Shown: positions 15,181-23,163, counted from the stretch's first letter. The stretch: DNA of 23,770 bases from Geobacter sp. UBA6169 (GCA_002422265.1 DIUB01000028.1:3680-27449), one strand, 5' to 3'. Made by a program: numbers and translations. The notes: generated from the sequence alone by a model not told the origin.

Positions 15181-16518
15181 ATGCGCCTACCAGCAACAGC
15201 CCTGTTGATCGTCCTGACACTGCTGTTGCCTGCCCTGTCCCAGGCCCAGCCGATCATTGTTGATCCACAGGTACTCCAACAACTTCAGGAAACCATCCGG
15301 CAGCAGCAGCAACAGTTGCAGCTGCAGGCCGAACAGATTGCGATCCAGGCCCGCACCCTGCAGGCCCTGCAGCAGCAGGTTCAGTCCATGCAGCAAACTG
15401 CTGCCAGCCCCGAAGCGGTTCGTGCTGCTGCAGCCCCACCGCCCCTGCCCTCCCCTGCTCCGGTACTCAGCTCCGGTAACGACAAGATCAAACTCTCTCT
15501 CTCCGGTCAGATCAACCGGGCCGTCAACATTACCAATGACGGCGGCAGCACCAAGCTCTACCCGGTTGATAACGATGCCAGCAACAGCCGGATCCGTCTG
15601 GTCGGCACGGCCCGGATCAGTGATGATCTGACCCTGGGGACCCGCCTGGAACTGTCAATTGCGCCTGATGAATCATCAGTGGTCTCCCAGAACAACCAGG
15701 CACCGGGGGATTACTTCAATCAGCGCTGGGCCGAGGTTTCCCTTGCCAGCAAGCGATTCGGCAAGCTCTCGCTGGGTAAGGGGGATACCGCCTCAAACAC
15801 CACAGCCGAGGCTGATCTTTCCCGGACCAATGTGGTACAGTATGCCGGGATCTCCGATATCTCGGGTGGTATGCGTTTTACCTACAAAACAGGTGGTTAC
15901 ATACCATACCCTGGTTCAACAGACTCAAAGGACAAAACACTGAAAGTCTCTGACGTTTTCAAAAGCGGTGACGGCCTCTCACGCCAGTCACGGCTGCGCT
16001 ACGACACCCCGACCTGGAACGGCTTCCGGCTGGCCGGCTCCCTGATCTCCAATCAACAGTCCGACATCGCACTCTATTGGGGCGGCGAGGGTTACGGCTT
16101 CAAGGCTGAAGGAGCCGTTGCCGTTGCCAACCCCAAGATCACCAACGCCGGTCTGCTCTATGACGGTTCATTCTCGCTGCTGCACTCCTCCAGCGGCCTT
16201 AACCTGACGCTTGCAGGTGCCATTCTCGATAAAGAGGCAACGGAAGACCGCACCAACCTCTACGTCAAACTGGGCTGGCTGACCAACCCGGTCAGCCTGG
16301 GCTCTACTGCCTTCGGAGTTGACTACACCCGCTCTGAACATGCAGCACGAGCAGGAGACCGGGCCTGGTCCGTAGGGGCTGCCATGGTGCAGGCCTTTGA
16401 AAAATGGGCAACCGAGGTATACTTCCAGTACCGGATCTATGCCCTTGATCGGGCCGACGGCTCAGCACCGGTCGCAAACATCAATGTCGGTACCTTTGGT
16501 GCGCGGGTAAAATTCTGA
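15181..16518 (+). CDS. Outer-membrane porin with N-terminal coiled coil
   Basis: 445 residues with the start I chose. ATG 15181 follows GAGGAGACCGAC and opens a clear signal peptide (about 1-22, cleavage after SQA); an upstream in-frame ATG at 15115 lies within the kinase gene and would bury the signal. The mature N-terminus (about 25-75) is strongly Gln-rich and helical, a coiled coil as in trimeric porins. A Pro/Ala linker follows, and then the beta-barrel from about residue 100 with alternating strands (IKLSLSGQINRAVNI, LVGTARISDDLTLGTRLELS, FGKLSLGKGDTAS). The protein ends in GTFGARVKF, the terminal Phe needed for barrel insertion. It lies between the sensor kinase and the CoA ligase, so uptake of the ligase substrate is plausible but unproven. 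A decayed paralogue lies at 7152-7520. Confidence 0.9.
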   Translation: MRLPATALLIVLTLLLPALSQAQPIIVDPQVLQQLQETIRQQQQQLQLQAEQIAIQARTLQALQQQVQSMQQTAASPEAVRAAAAPPPLPSPAPVLSSGNDKIKLSLSGQINRAVNITNDGGSTKLYPVDNDASNSRIRLVGTARISDDLTLGTRLELSIAPDESSVVSQNNQAPGDYFNQRWAEVSLASKRFGKLSLGKGDTASNTTAEADLSRTNVVQYAGISDISGGMRFTYKTGGYIPYPGSTDSKDKTLKVSDVFKSGDGLSRQSRLRYDTPTWNGFRLAGSLISNQQSDIALYWGGEGYGFKAEGAVAVANPKITNAGLLYDGSFSLLHSSSGLNLTLAGAILDKEATEDRTNLYVKLGWLTNPVSLGSTAFGVDYTRSEHAARAGDRAWSVGAAMVQAFEKWATEVYFQYRIYALDRADGSAPVANINVGTFGARVKF

Positions 16519-16576
16519 CACCGGGCTGCCCGTACCGGGGCACCCTCGCTACTCACCATCAGAAAGGAGAACAATC

Positions 16577-17308
16577 ATGAAACCAATCAACTATCTGCTG
16601 ATCATCTGCCTGCTGCTGATGACCCCGGCTTTCAGTCAGGCGCTTGACGTCGCCGGTACGTACTCAAGCAGCGAAGGCTCCATAATCCTGCAGCAGAACG
16701 GCGACCGGGTGGTCGGTCGCTACACCAACGACAACGGCGAACTGACCGGCCTGATGTTCGGCAACATCTTTGAGGGATTCTGGATTGAGGACGGCTCCGA
16801 GCGCCGCTGCGCCACCCCTAAAAACGGGCGCTATCACTGGGGCCGGGTAACGTTCACCTTTACCGGCAACGGTTTCAGCGGTGTCTGGGGCCACTGCGAC
16901 GACAAGCCGACCCGGTCCTGGGGTGGCACACGCAGCTACGCCGGCGGTGGCGGATTTGAGCAACCACAGCAGGCAGGAGGTGACCCCTTTGCCATCAGCT
17001 CTGACGGCCCCTCAATTGAGGGCACCTGGAGTTCCTCGGAAGGAGTAATCCAGTTTCGTCAACAGGGTAACCGGGTGGCCGGGCGTTATCCCAACGACAA
17101 CGGTGAGATCGTGGGAACCCTGCAGGGGGATACACTCAGCGGCTACTGGATTGAGAATCATTCTGCCCAACGCTGCCCCTCTGCCAAAAACGGGCGGTAT
17201 TTCTGGGGCAGGATAGAGTTTCAGTTTTCCGGCGATCGTTTTTCCGGAAAATGGGGTTATTGCGATGGCCCCTTGACCGGAGGCGCCTGGGGCGGTAATC
17301 GAAAATAA
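16577..17308 (+). CDS. Secreted/periplasmic protein with two tandem copies of a ~95-residue domain
   Basis: 243 residues, family not recognised. Signal peptide about 1-22 (hydrophobic LLIICLLLMTPAFSQA). The rest is a duplicated domain: copy 1 about 24-120 and copy 2 about 146-243, joined by a Gly/Gln linker. Both copies share GTYSSSEG / GTWSSSEG, a QQNGDRVVGRY / QQGNRVAGRY strand, NDNGE, a YWIE/FWIE strand, KNGRY.WGR and FSG.WG.CD. Each has one conserved Cys pair (78 and 107; 200 and 229), probably a disulfide, which fits an envelope location. The alternating strand pattern suggests small beta-barrels or beta-sandwiches, possibly ligand binding. ATG follows AGAAAGGAGAAC. It lies 58 bp after the porin and 15 bp before the CoA ligase gene, hence the same operon. 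Confidence 0.8.
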   Translation: MKPINYLLIICLLLMTPAFSQALDVAGTYSSSEGSIILQQNGDRVVGRYTNDNGELTGLMFGNIFEGFWIEDGSERRCATPKNGRYHWGRVTFTFTGNGFSGVWGHCDDKPTRSWGGTRSYAGGGGFEQPQQAGGDPFAISSDGPSIEGTWSSSEGVIQFRQQGNRVAGRYPNDNGEIVGTLQGDTLSGYWIENHSAQRCPSAKNGRYFWGRIEFQFSGDRFSGKWGYCDGPLTGGAWGGNRK

Positions 17309-17323
17309 TCGAAAGGGTCTGCC

Positions 17324-18817
17324 ATGCCTACGCTCCCATCAGCTGAAAACCTGACCGTTGCCTTGCTTGGCCCCAATCTGGCCAGGCACCCTGACAAGAT
17401 CGCTTATCTCTGCGAAGAGGAGGCGATCAGCTACCAACAGTTAGCCGATGCTGCAGGCCGGTTCAGCTCATTGTTACAGCAGGAGGGGATCGGCAAAGGC
17501 GACCGGGTACTGCTGGTGTTACTGGACTCACCGGTCTTTGTGGCTGCTTTTCTGGGCACCATACTGGCTGGTGCCGTTGCTGTACCAGTCAGTACCGCCC
17601 TTTCAGCCGACGACTATCACTATATCTGCTCAGACTCAGACGCCAGGCTGCTGCTGCTCTCCCCTGCACTACCGGCTGCAGAGACGGCCCCGCTTGTAGG
17701 CAGCAGGCGGATAATCTGCAGCGAGTCCCTGAACGGCTGGCTTGAACAGTATCCGGCAGCTTCCCTGACGGCACCGTCTCCTGCAGCGGATGACCTGGCC
17801 TACATGCTCTACACCTCCGGCTCAACCGGAAAACCCAAAGGGGTGCCGCACCGTCACCGTGACCTGCTGGTTGCAGCAGAGCAGTACGCGGTCAAGGTAC
17901 TGGGAATGCTGCAGGATGACCTGATCTTTTCAGTCAGCAAGCTGTTCTTTGCCTACGGACTGGGCAACAGTCTGGCCTTTCCGCTCTATGTCGGGGCAAC
18001 GGCCCTGCTGCATCCCGGCAAGCCGTTACCGGAACAGCTGCTGGCCCTGATCAACAAGCACGGCCCAAGCCTGTTTTTCTCGGTTCCAACCGTCTATGCC
18101 CAGATCATTCTTTCAACAGCAGAACCACGCTTGAACCTGCCGATGCGACTCTGTATCTCTGCCGGCGAAGGTCTGCCCGGTGCTGTGCTTGACGCCTGGC
18201 ACAGCTTGACCAGCCTCGATATTCTGGATGGTATCGGCACCACCGAGCTGACCCATATCTTTATCTCTAACTACCCGGGCCGGATACGGGCCGGTTCAGC
18301 CGGGCAGGCAGTACCCGGCTACGAGATCCGTCTGGTGGATGATCAGGATAAACCGGTTGTCGCTGGCACACCAGGGCACCTGCAGGTACGGGGTGCCAGC
18401 ACCGCCCCCTGTTACTGGAACCTGCCTGAGAAAAGTGCCGCCACCATGCTTGCGGACGGCTTCATCAAAACCGGCGATGTCTTTGTGGAAGAGGATGGTT
18501 ACTATTATCACCGGGGCCGCAGTGACGATATGCTGAAGGTGGGCGGACAGTGGATTTCACCGGTACAGGTGGAAGATGTTCTGCGTTCCCACCCGGCAGT
18601 GGCTGATTGTGCGGTGGCAGCCTGTACGGTGATGGGGCTGATGCGTCCGGCCGCCCATCTGATCCTGAAACCGGACTGCACTGCCACAGAGCAGGAACTG
18701 CGTGGCTTCATGGCCGCTCACCTGCAAGACTACATGGTGCCGGTACGCTATTTCTTTGTGGATGACCTGCCCCGCACCGCCACCGGCAAGGTGCAGCGCT
18801 TCAAACTCAGGAGCTGA
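17324..18817 (+). CDS. Benzoate-CoA ligase family acyl-CoA synthetase
   Basis: 497-residue cytoplasmic ANL-superfamily enzyme; the family converts an aromatic acid, ATP and CoA to acyl-CoA, AMP and PPi. P-loop YTSGSTGKPKG (163-173); KLFFAYGLGNSLAFPLYVGA (206-225), a stretch I associate specifically with benzoate/4-hydroxybenzoate-CoA ligases; GIGTTELTHIFISN; KTGDVF; GRSDDMLKVGGQWISP hinge; and the catalytic lysine in TATGKVQRFKL (Lys489). Somewhat shorter than typical BadA-type enzymes. ATG at 17324 after GAAAGGGTCTGCC. It is the last gene of the kinase-porin unit and converges, with an 11-bp overlap, on the four-gene benzoyl-CoA-reductase-like unit. That pairing strengthens an aromatic-acid assignment, but other carboxylic acids (hydroxybenzoates, cyclohexene carboxylates) cannot be excluded. 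Confidence 0.85.
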   Translation: MPTLPSAENLTVALLGPNLARHPDKIAYLCEEEAISYQQLADAAGRFSSLLQQEGIGKGDRVLLVLLDSPVFVAAFLGTILAGAVAVPVSTALSADDYHYICSDSDARLLLLSPALPAAETAPLVGSRRIICSESLNGWLEQYPAASLTAPSPAADDLAYMLYTSGSTGKPKGVPHRHRDLLVAAEQYAVKVLGMLQDDLIFSVSKLFFAYGLGNSLAFPLYVGATALLHPGKPLPEQLLALINKHGPSLFFSVPTVYAQIILSTAEPRLNLPMRLCISAGEGLPGAVLDAWHSLTSLDILDGIGTTELTHIFISNYPGRIRAGSAGQAVPGYEIRLVDDQDKPVVAGTPGHLQVRGASTAPCYWNLPEKSAATMLADGFIKTGDVFVEEDGYYYHRGRSDDMLKVGGQWISPVQVEDVLRSHPAVADCAVAACTVMGLMRPAAHLILKPDCTATEQELRGFMAAHLQDYMVPVRYFFVDDLPRTATGKVQRFKLRS

Positions 18818-19607
18818 CGTTTCCGCCAAAGCGGATGCCGATCCGGGCAGCCCCCAGGGCTGCAACAAACTGCAGCATATCATCTCCGGGCAGCCGGATC
18901 TGACAAGCCAGTTTCTGCTGCAGCAGTTGAGCGGCGGTCGCAAAGCGCAGTACCCCTCCCACCAGTACCAGCTCATCCTGCAAACCGACCTGCCTCAGGA
19001 TCTGCAGGGCACGGTCAACACAGGCAACCAGCGCCCCCTGCATGATATCCTGCGGGGGCACCGCCTGCATCAGCTGGCTGATAATCTCCGATTCGGCAAA
19101 GACTGCACAGACCGATGAAATTGGCGCAGGATGCAGTGACTGCCTCGCCAGCGCATCAACCTGCTCAAGCCCTACCCCCATAATCCTGGCAGTCCGTTCC
19201 AGAAAAGAACCGGTGCCGGACGCGCATTTCTCATTCAGGCGGAAAGCCAGAATCTTTGCATTTTCATCAAATCTGCAGGCCTTGATGGTCTGTCCGCCAA
19301 GGTCCAGCACTGAGCCTGCAGCAGGAAACAGCAGCCGTGCCCCATGGGTTGCGGCGGTCAATTCGGTTACCGCCCGGTGGCGCATTGAGGCCAGATGCCG
19401 GGCAAAACCGGTGCTGATAATGGCAGACAGGTCGCCCTGCTCCAGACCGGCATCCTCCAGTGCCTGTGCCAGACAGCGAGCTGCAGCCTGATCCGGCTGA
19501 AACCCGGTCTTTTCCAGACTACGGGCCAGCAGCTGCCCGTCAGCGTCGATTATGATCACCTTGGTACAGGCAGCCCCCAGATCAATACCGGCAGCATAGC
19601 GTGTCAT
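18807..19607 (-). CDS. Acyl-CoA reductase/dehydratase ATPase activator subunit (BcrA/BcrD, HgdC family), second copy
   Basis: 266-residue ASKHA-fold ATPase that bridges a [4Fe-4S] cluster in its dimer and drives an electron into the Fe-S partner subunits at the cost of ATP. Seen: phosphate-binding GIDLGAACTKV (7-17), LDLGGQTIKA (101-110), the two cluster cysteines in NEKCASGTGSF (Cys128) and SVCAVFAESE (Cys167), and LVGGVLR near 216. Of HgdC/BzdP/BzdQ size and far shorter than Thauera-type BcrA. Its ATG overlaps the preceding ATPase gene by ATGA. It is the last gene of the four-gene unit, and its stop lies 11 bp inside the convergent CoA ligase gene. A second, different ATPase next to it is typical of class I benzoyl-CoA reductases rather than of 2-hydroxyacyl-CoA dehydratases, which use a single homodimeric activator. 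Confidence 0.88.
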   Translation of the reverse strand: MTRYAAGIDLGAACTKVIIIDADGQLLARSLEKTGFQPDQAAARCLAQALEDAGLEQGDLSAIISTGFARHLASMRHRAVTELTAATHGARLLFPAAGSVLDLGGQTIKACRFDENAKILAFRLNEKCASGTGSFLERTARIMGVGLEQVDALARQSLHPAPISSVCAVFAESEIISQLMQAVPPQDIMQGALVACVDRALQILRQVGLQDELVLVGGVLRFATAAQLLQQKLACQIRLPGDDMLQFVAALGAARIGIRFGGNVSS

Positions 19608-20422
19608 GGCTGCGCCGCCTGCTGCAGGCCCATCAACCGGTCACGGGCAAACAGTGCCGCCCCCAGGGCACCGGCAAAGGGGGTCTGTTCCCCCACCTGT
19701 ACCCAGCTGCCGAGCAGCTGCTCAAGCTGGGCCACCATGCAGCTGTTGCGGGACACTCCGCCGGTAAAGGTGATGGCCGGTTGCAGCCCCACCCGCTTCA
19801 GCAGGGCCAGGGAACGGCTGGCTATCGCCTGATGGGCCCCCAGCAGGATGTCGTTGATCGCCTTGCCCCGTGCAACCCAGGCCAGGATCTCGGTCTCTGC
19901 AAACACGGTGCAGGTGGTGCTGATGGTGACCGGGTGGCTGGCGGTGGCTGCAACAGCGGCCAACTCATCAAGCGGCATCTCCAGCACTGCGGCAGCGGCC
20001 GACAGGAACCGGCCGGTACCGGCAGCACACTTGTCATTCATGCTGAAGTCAATCACCCCGCCATCAGCAGCCACCCTGATCGCCTTGGTGTCCTGGCCCC
20101 CCATATCAAGCACGGTTCTGGTGTCCGGAAACAGATGGACCGCACCACGGGCATGGCAGCTGATCTCGGTTACCTGCAGGTCACCGAACTCGATCCTGAA
20201 CCTGCCATACCCGGTGCCTGCAACCATCCTGACTTCGTCTGCCTGCAGCCCGATCCCTGTCAGCAGCTGGCCAAAAACCGCACGGGCAGCAGCATCAACA
20301 TCAAAACCGGTGTCGATGATCGCGGTCCCGGCAATCATTGCCCCGGCATCCAGCAGCACCGCCTTGGTCTGGGTTGAACCGACATCAACCCCGGCTGTAA
20401 AAGGGGGATCAAAACGGTTCAT
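19604..20422 (-). CDS. Acyl-CoA reductase/dehydratase ATPase activator subunit (BcrA/BcrD, HgdC family), first copy
   Basis: 272 residues. The same ASKHA/HgdC-type ATPase family as its downstream neighbour, but clearly diverged from it, as expected for paired alpha/delta subunits of a heterotetrameric reductase. GVDVGSTQTKAV (11-22) and LDMGGQDTKAI (105-115) are the nucleotide motifs. Cys132 in NDKCAAGTGRFL and Cys171 in STTCTVFAETEI are the predicted ligands of the inter-subunit [4Fe-4S] cluster. TGGVSRN near 220 is also typical. The NDKCAAGTG form is the one I know from benzoyl-CoA reductase activators. ATG at 20422-20420 overlaps the upstream TGA (ATGA), and its own TGA overlaps the next ATG in the same way, so translation is coupled through the unit. 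Confidence 0.88.
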   Translation of the reverse strand: MNRFDPPFTAGVDVGSTQTKAVLLDAGAMIAGTAIIDTGFDVDAAARAVFGQLLTGIGLQADEVRMVAGTGYGRFRIEFGDLQVTEISCHARGAVHLFPDTRTVLDMGGQDTKAIRVAADGGVIDFSMNDKCAAGTGRFLSAAAAVLEMPLDELAAVAATASHPVTISTTCTVFAETEILAWVARGKAINDILLGAHQAIASRSLALLKRVGLQPAITFTGGVSRNSCMVAQLEQLLGSWVQVGEQTPFAGALGAALFARDRLMGLQQAAQP

Positions 20423-21696
20423 GGCGCACCGCCCTGCCTGCGCAGCCGCAGGGTTTCAAAAAACGCATCAATCCGGTTCTGCATCTGGGCCGGTGAGATC
20501 AGGCGGCGGTCCATCATGTCTGATTCAAGCAGCAGGGTCGGGATAGATGAGCGGGACTGCAGCGCCAGCCGGGCATCGGCCAGCCCGGTTGAGACGGTCC
20601 GGCAGCTTTTGACCCCGTGGAAGACCACCCCGTCGGCCCTGCAGGCTGCCTGCGCTTCAAAGAGTCTGTCTCCGGCCAGAAACATGCTGTCCATCGCCTC
20701 ACGGGTCGTCAGCAACAGACCTTCGGCAAAGCTCTCCACCGGGCGTGCCGTATCATACTGATACCCCATACAGCCGCCGCCTGAGGCGAACTGCAGGTAG
20801 GTTGAACTGACAAACAGGCCGCCCCTGGTGCTGAACATCCTGATAAACTGGCTGTAGAGCGGGTAGCAGGGCAGCCCGGCAAACAGCAGCCGGAAGGGGG
20901 CTTCAACAGCAGGCTCACGCAGGCTGCGTTGCCTGATCTGCTGCAGTTCCTCCAGCGCGTTGCTGAAATAGCGTACCCCTGCCTCGCTTCCCCGGTAAGC
21001 ATTGAAGACCCCCAGATAGGCCCCACCCTGCCGCACCGCATCAAAACAGGCCGGTTCCTGCTGGTTCAGGGCCAGCATCTGCCGGAAGGTCTGTCCCATC
21101 CGGTTGGTGCAATCCAGGGCATGGCTCAGACGGTCAGGATCAAGGCGTTTGCCGGTAATTTGTTCACAGAGACTGATCAGGTTGCGTACCTGTTCAGTCA
21201 TGTATGCCAGGTCAGCGGCAAAGGCCGGATCCCCGGGTTGGGACGGGTGAGCAGGGTTGCGGGTGCCGGGGATATCAAACACAAACAGCGGCATGTTGTA
21301 GAGCCGCTGCCAGATCTCGGCCCACTTGATGTAGGTATTGCAGGCCGTGGTGGCTATGGCCAGACAGGGGGCAGGCAGACGCTTATCCGGCAACTGGCGC
21401 CCCTGCAGGTGCATGCCGACATCAGCCTTCAAATAATTGCAGATGTCGGAGGGGTAGCCCTGTTCTTCAGCATGCTGCAGCAGTCCCTGTGCAGCCCCGC
21501 TGATGGCGGTCTGCAGACAGTTGATCTCCGGCAGGAACAGCGGTATCTCAAAGGCGGCCAGCAGCTCGGCGCAACTGCCCATCACAAAGGCGTAGGCTGC
21601 CGTGCCCTGCTGCTGCGCCAGCAGATCCAGCCGCTCTGACCAGGACTTCAGCAGTGTGGTCGCCTCAATCTTTGCCCGGACTGCCGGAAAGGTCAT
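20419..21696 (-). CDS. Fe-S acyl-CoA reductase/dehydratase subunit (BcrB/BzdO, HgdB-like)
   Basis: 425-residue cytoplasmic subunit of the 2-hydroxyglutaryl-CoA dehydratase D-component / benzoyl-CoA reductase B-C family. BcrB-type subunits are of about this size. Candidate [4Fe-4S] ligands are Cys42 (MGSCAELLAAFEIP), Cys86 (SDICNYLKADVG), Cys119 (ATTACNTYIKW) and the Cys in FHGVKSCRTVSTG, which matches the SCxxxS segment of BcrB-like proteins. The C-terminal ESDMMDRRLISPAQMQNRIDAFFE corresponds to the family's conserved acidic/AFFE end. ATG at 21696 overlaps the preceding gene by ATGA. It probably pairs with the 397-residue subunit as the reductase core, electrons coming from the two ATPases encoded just downstream. 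Substrate is not provable from sequence. Confidence 0.87.
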   Translation of the reverse strand: MTFPAVRAKIEATTLLKSWSERLDLLAQQQGTAAYAFVMGSCAELLAAFEIPLFLPEINCLQTAISGAAQGLLQHAEEQGYPSDICNYLKADVGMHLQGRQLPDKRLPAPCLAIATTACNTYIKWAEIWQRLYNMPLFVFDIPGTRNPAHPSQPGDPAFAADLAYMTEQVRNLISLCEQITGKRLDPDRLSHALDCTNRMGQTFRQMLALNQQEPACFDAVRQGGAYLGVFNAYRGSEAGVRYFSNALEELQQIRQRSLREPAVEAPFRLLFAGLPCYPLYSQFIRMFSTRGGLFVSSTYLQFASGGGCMGYQYDTARPVESFAEGLLLTTREAMDSMFLAGDRLFEAQAACRADGVVFHGVKSCRTVSTGLADARLALQSRSSIPTLLLESDMMDRRLISPAQMQNRIDAFFETLRLRRQGGAP

Positions 21697-22886
21697 GACT
21701 GCCCCCCGGCATAGAGGATGTTTTCGCTGAAGGTTTCCACCTGCAGTTCCACCAGCTCAAAGGAGGTCATGCCCTGTTCAAACTCGCAGACACAGCTGGG
21801 TATGCCGGCCGCAGTCAGGGCGGCAACTACCGGAACCAGTTCATCCAGCCCCGGCTCGCACATCTTGGGCGCCGTAATCACCACCGCCTGGGCCCCGTGC
21901 TGTTTCACCTGCTGCACCAGCAGATCTGCCCCCTGCCGTTGGGCGTCATGCTGCACCGGGCTATAGGATGAGCTGGAACAATAGGCGTGGGCCAGGGCTG
22001 CCAGCGGATCACCTTGCAGAGCGACATCCCCGGTCAGCCAGCGCAGCCCGATCAGCAGATCATCGCTAACCACATGGCAGGAACGGGCAATCGCCTCCAA
22101 CATACCCAGCGGCGGCTGTTCGCAAAAACAGCCGCACAGCACCACCCGGATCTTGTCCTGCTGCTGACTCTGCCGCAGCGCCAGCAGCGGCAGTACCTGT
22201 TCCAGCAGGCGGTTATGCTCCTCTGGTAGTAACAGGCTTCCCACGGCGGTCAACAGGTAGCATTCATCAACTGCCAGCTTCCCGGGTTCACGGGATTTCA
22301 GAGCATACAGCTCACGCAGCAGGCTGCGGTTGCGGTTATAGACAGCAATTGAGCGCCGCACCGACTCAGTATCCAGTACTCTGCCGGTCACCTCGCTCAC
22401 CACGGCGGCAAATCCGGCATATTCCTGCTGCAGATAGTTCTCTGCAGCCTCACCGGTGCAGTTCTGGGGCAGGTAGAGCGTCCGGCAGGGGGTACTGAAA
22501 TTACGGGACCAGATGGCTGGCAGGTTGCGGGCAGCATCACAGATGGAAGGGACGACAAACAGATCCGGCCTGAGAGTGCCTTCATCCGCCAGACTGAAGA
22601 CCTGCTTGACCACTGAACAGAGGTAGGATCCGAAATGGGCGCCCGGCTGGTTGGAGCCGCCGGTTGTGCAGCCCAGCTTCACCGGCAGCATGCCTGCTGC
22701 GTGGGCAATCTCTTCCGGCACATACACCTGAAAATGCCCCAGCACCGTGCCGCCCTGTTCCTGCCAACGCTTGACCGTGGGAAAACCGGTATCACAGAGC
22801 AGATCCCGGCAGGCAGCAAGCATCTGTTCCAGTGATGCGTCACAGGGTACGGTCTGTCCAAAAAAGAGGGGTTCATGCAGGCTCAT
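21693..22886 (-). CDS. Fe-S acyl-CoA reductase/dehydratase subunit (BcrC/BzdN, HgdB-like)
   Basis: 397 residues from the ATG at 22886, close to the usual BcrC length. The frame stays open to 23054, but the extra 56 residues (VKLIFVVQTIQAFLFDP...) look non-coding, and the family begins about where MSLHEPLFF does. The start lacks a good ribosome site, so it is less sure than the rest. Features: YVPEEIAHAAGMLPVKLG (53-72), a family hallmark near the substrate pocket; Cys90 (YLCSVVK), Cys116 (PSICDAARNLP) and a Cys pair in CGCFCEQPPLGML as candidate Fe-S ligands; HVVSDDLLIGLRW, matching the VVxDDxxxGxR segment; and KMCEPG near the C-terminus. First gene of the unit; its TGA overlaps the next ATG. 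It probably forms the dearomatising core with the 425-residue subunit. Confidence 0.87.
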   Translation of the reverse strand: MSLHEPLFFGQTVPCDASLEQMLAACRDLLCDTGFPTVKRWQEQGGTVLGHFQVYVPEEIAHAAGMLPVKLGCTTGGSNQPGAHFGSYLCSVVKQVFSLADEGTLRPDLFVVPSICDAARNLPAIWSRNFSTPCRTLYLPQNCTGEAAENYLQQEYAGFAAVVSEVTGRVLDTESVRRSIAVYNRNRSLLRELYALKSREPGKLAVDECYLLTAVGSLLLPEEHNRLLEQVLPLLALRQSQQQDKIRVVLCGCFCEQPPLGMLEAIARSCHVVSDDLLIGLRWLTGDVALQGDPLAALAHAYCSSSSYSPVQHDAQRQGADLLVQQVKQHGAQAVVITAPKMCEPGLDELVPVVAALTAAGIPSCVCEFEQGMTSFELVELQVETFSENILYAGGQS

Positions 22887-23109
22887 GGGCGAGCCATAGC
22901 ACTCTTGCCGGGCAGGGTCAAACAGAAATGCCTGGATCGTTTGAACGACAAAAATCAATTTGACAAAGCAGTCATCCACCACCCTCTTCACCTCCCTGCT
23001 ACAGCGGGCCTTCAGGAGAGAGCTGCAGGGGCGTATGTCTGGCAATGTTACCATGCCGAATAGTCAACATGGGCGCAAGAATTGCACCCATGCAAAATAC
23101 ATCTACCGT
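22887..23109. promoter_or_regulatory. Divergent intergenic region between reductase unit and toxin gene
   Basis: The shared upstream region of the reductase-like unit (minus) and the toxin-antitoxin pair (plus). No convincing minus-strand promoter was found by eye; TTGACT around 23062-23067 (minus strand) has no good partner. A regulator site cannot be named. Confidence 0.25.
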
Positions 23110-23138
23110 TTGAAATCAATTAGCACCTATGTTATACA
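23110..23138 (+). promoter_or_regulatory. Sigma-70 promoter of the tumE-like gene
   Basis: TTGAAA (23110-23115), a 17-bp spacer and TATACA (23133-23138) fit a sigma-70-type promoter well. The likely transcription start would be about 23145, leaving a short leader ahead of AAGAGG and the ATG at 23164. Confidence 0.6.
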
Positions 23139-23147
23139 ACAACATAT
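23129..23147. promoter_or_regulatory. Inverted repeat over the -10 box, candidate autoregulatory operator
   Basis: TATGTT (23129-23134) and AACATA (23141-23146) are perfect inverted copies separated by 6 bp, lying over and just after the -10 element. Toxin-antitoxin operons are usually repressed by their own antitoxin at such sites; here the winged-helix TumA-like product is the obvious candidate. Binding is inferred only. Confidence 0.5.
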
Positions 23148-23163
23148 AGTGTAAGAGGTGGTA

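Noticed and set aside
18807..22886. 2-hydroxyglutaryl/lactoyl-CoA dehydratase system
   Set aside because: Two different ATPase activators and the neighbouring benzoate-CoA-ligase-like gene fit class I benzoyl-CoA reductase better; still kept as an alternative.
22887..23054. 56-residue N-terminal extension of the BcrC-like subunit
   Set aside because: It does not resemble the family, lacks a ribosome site and runs beyond the usual length; ATG 22886 fits better.
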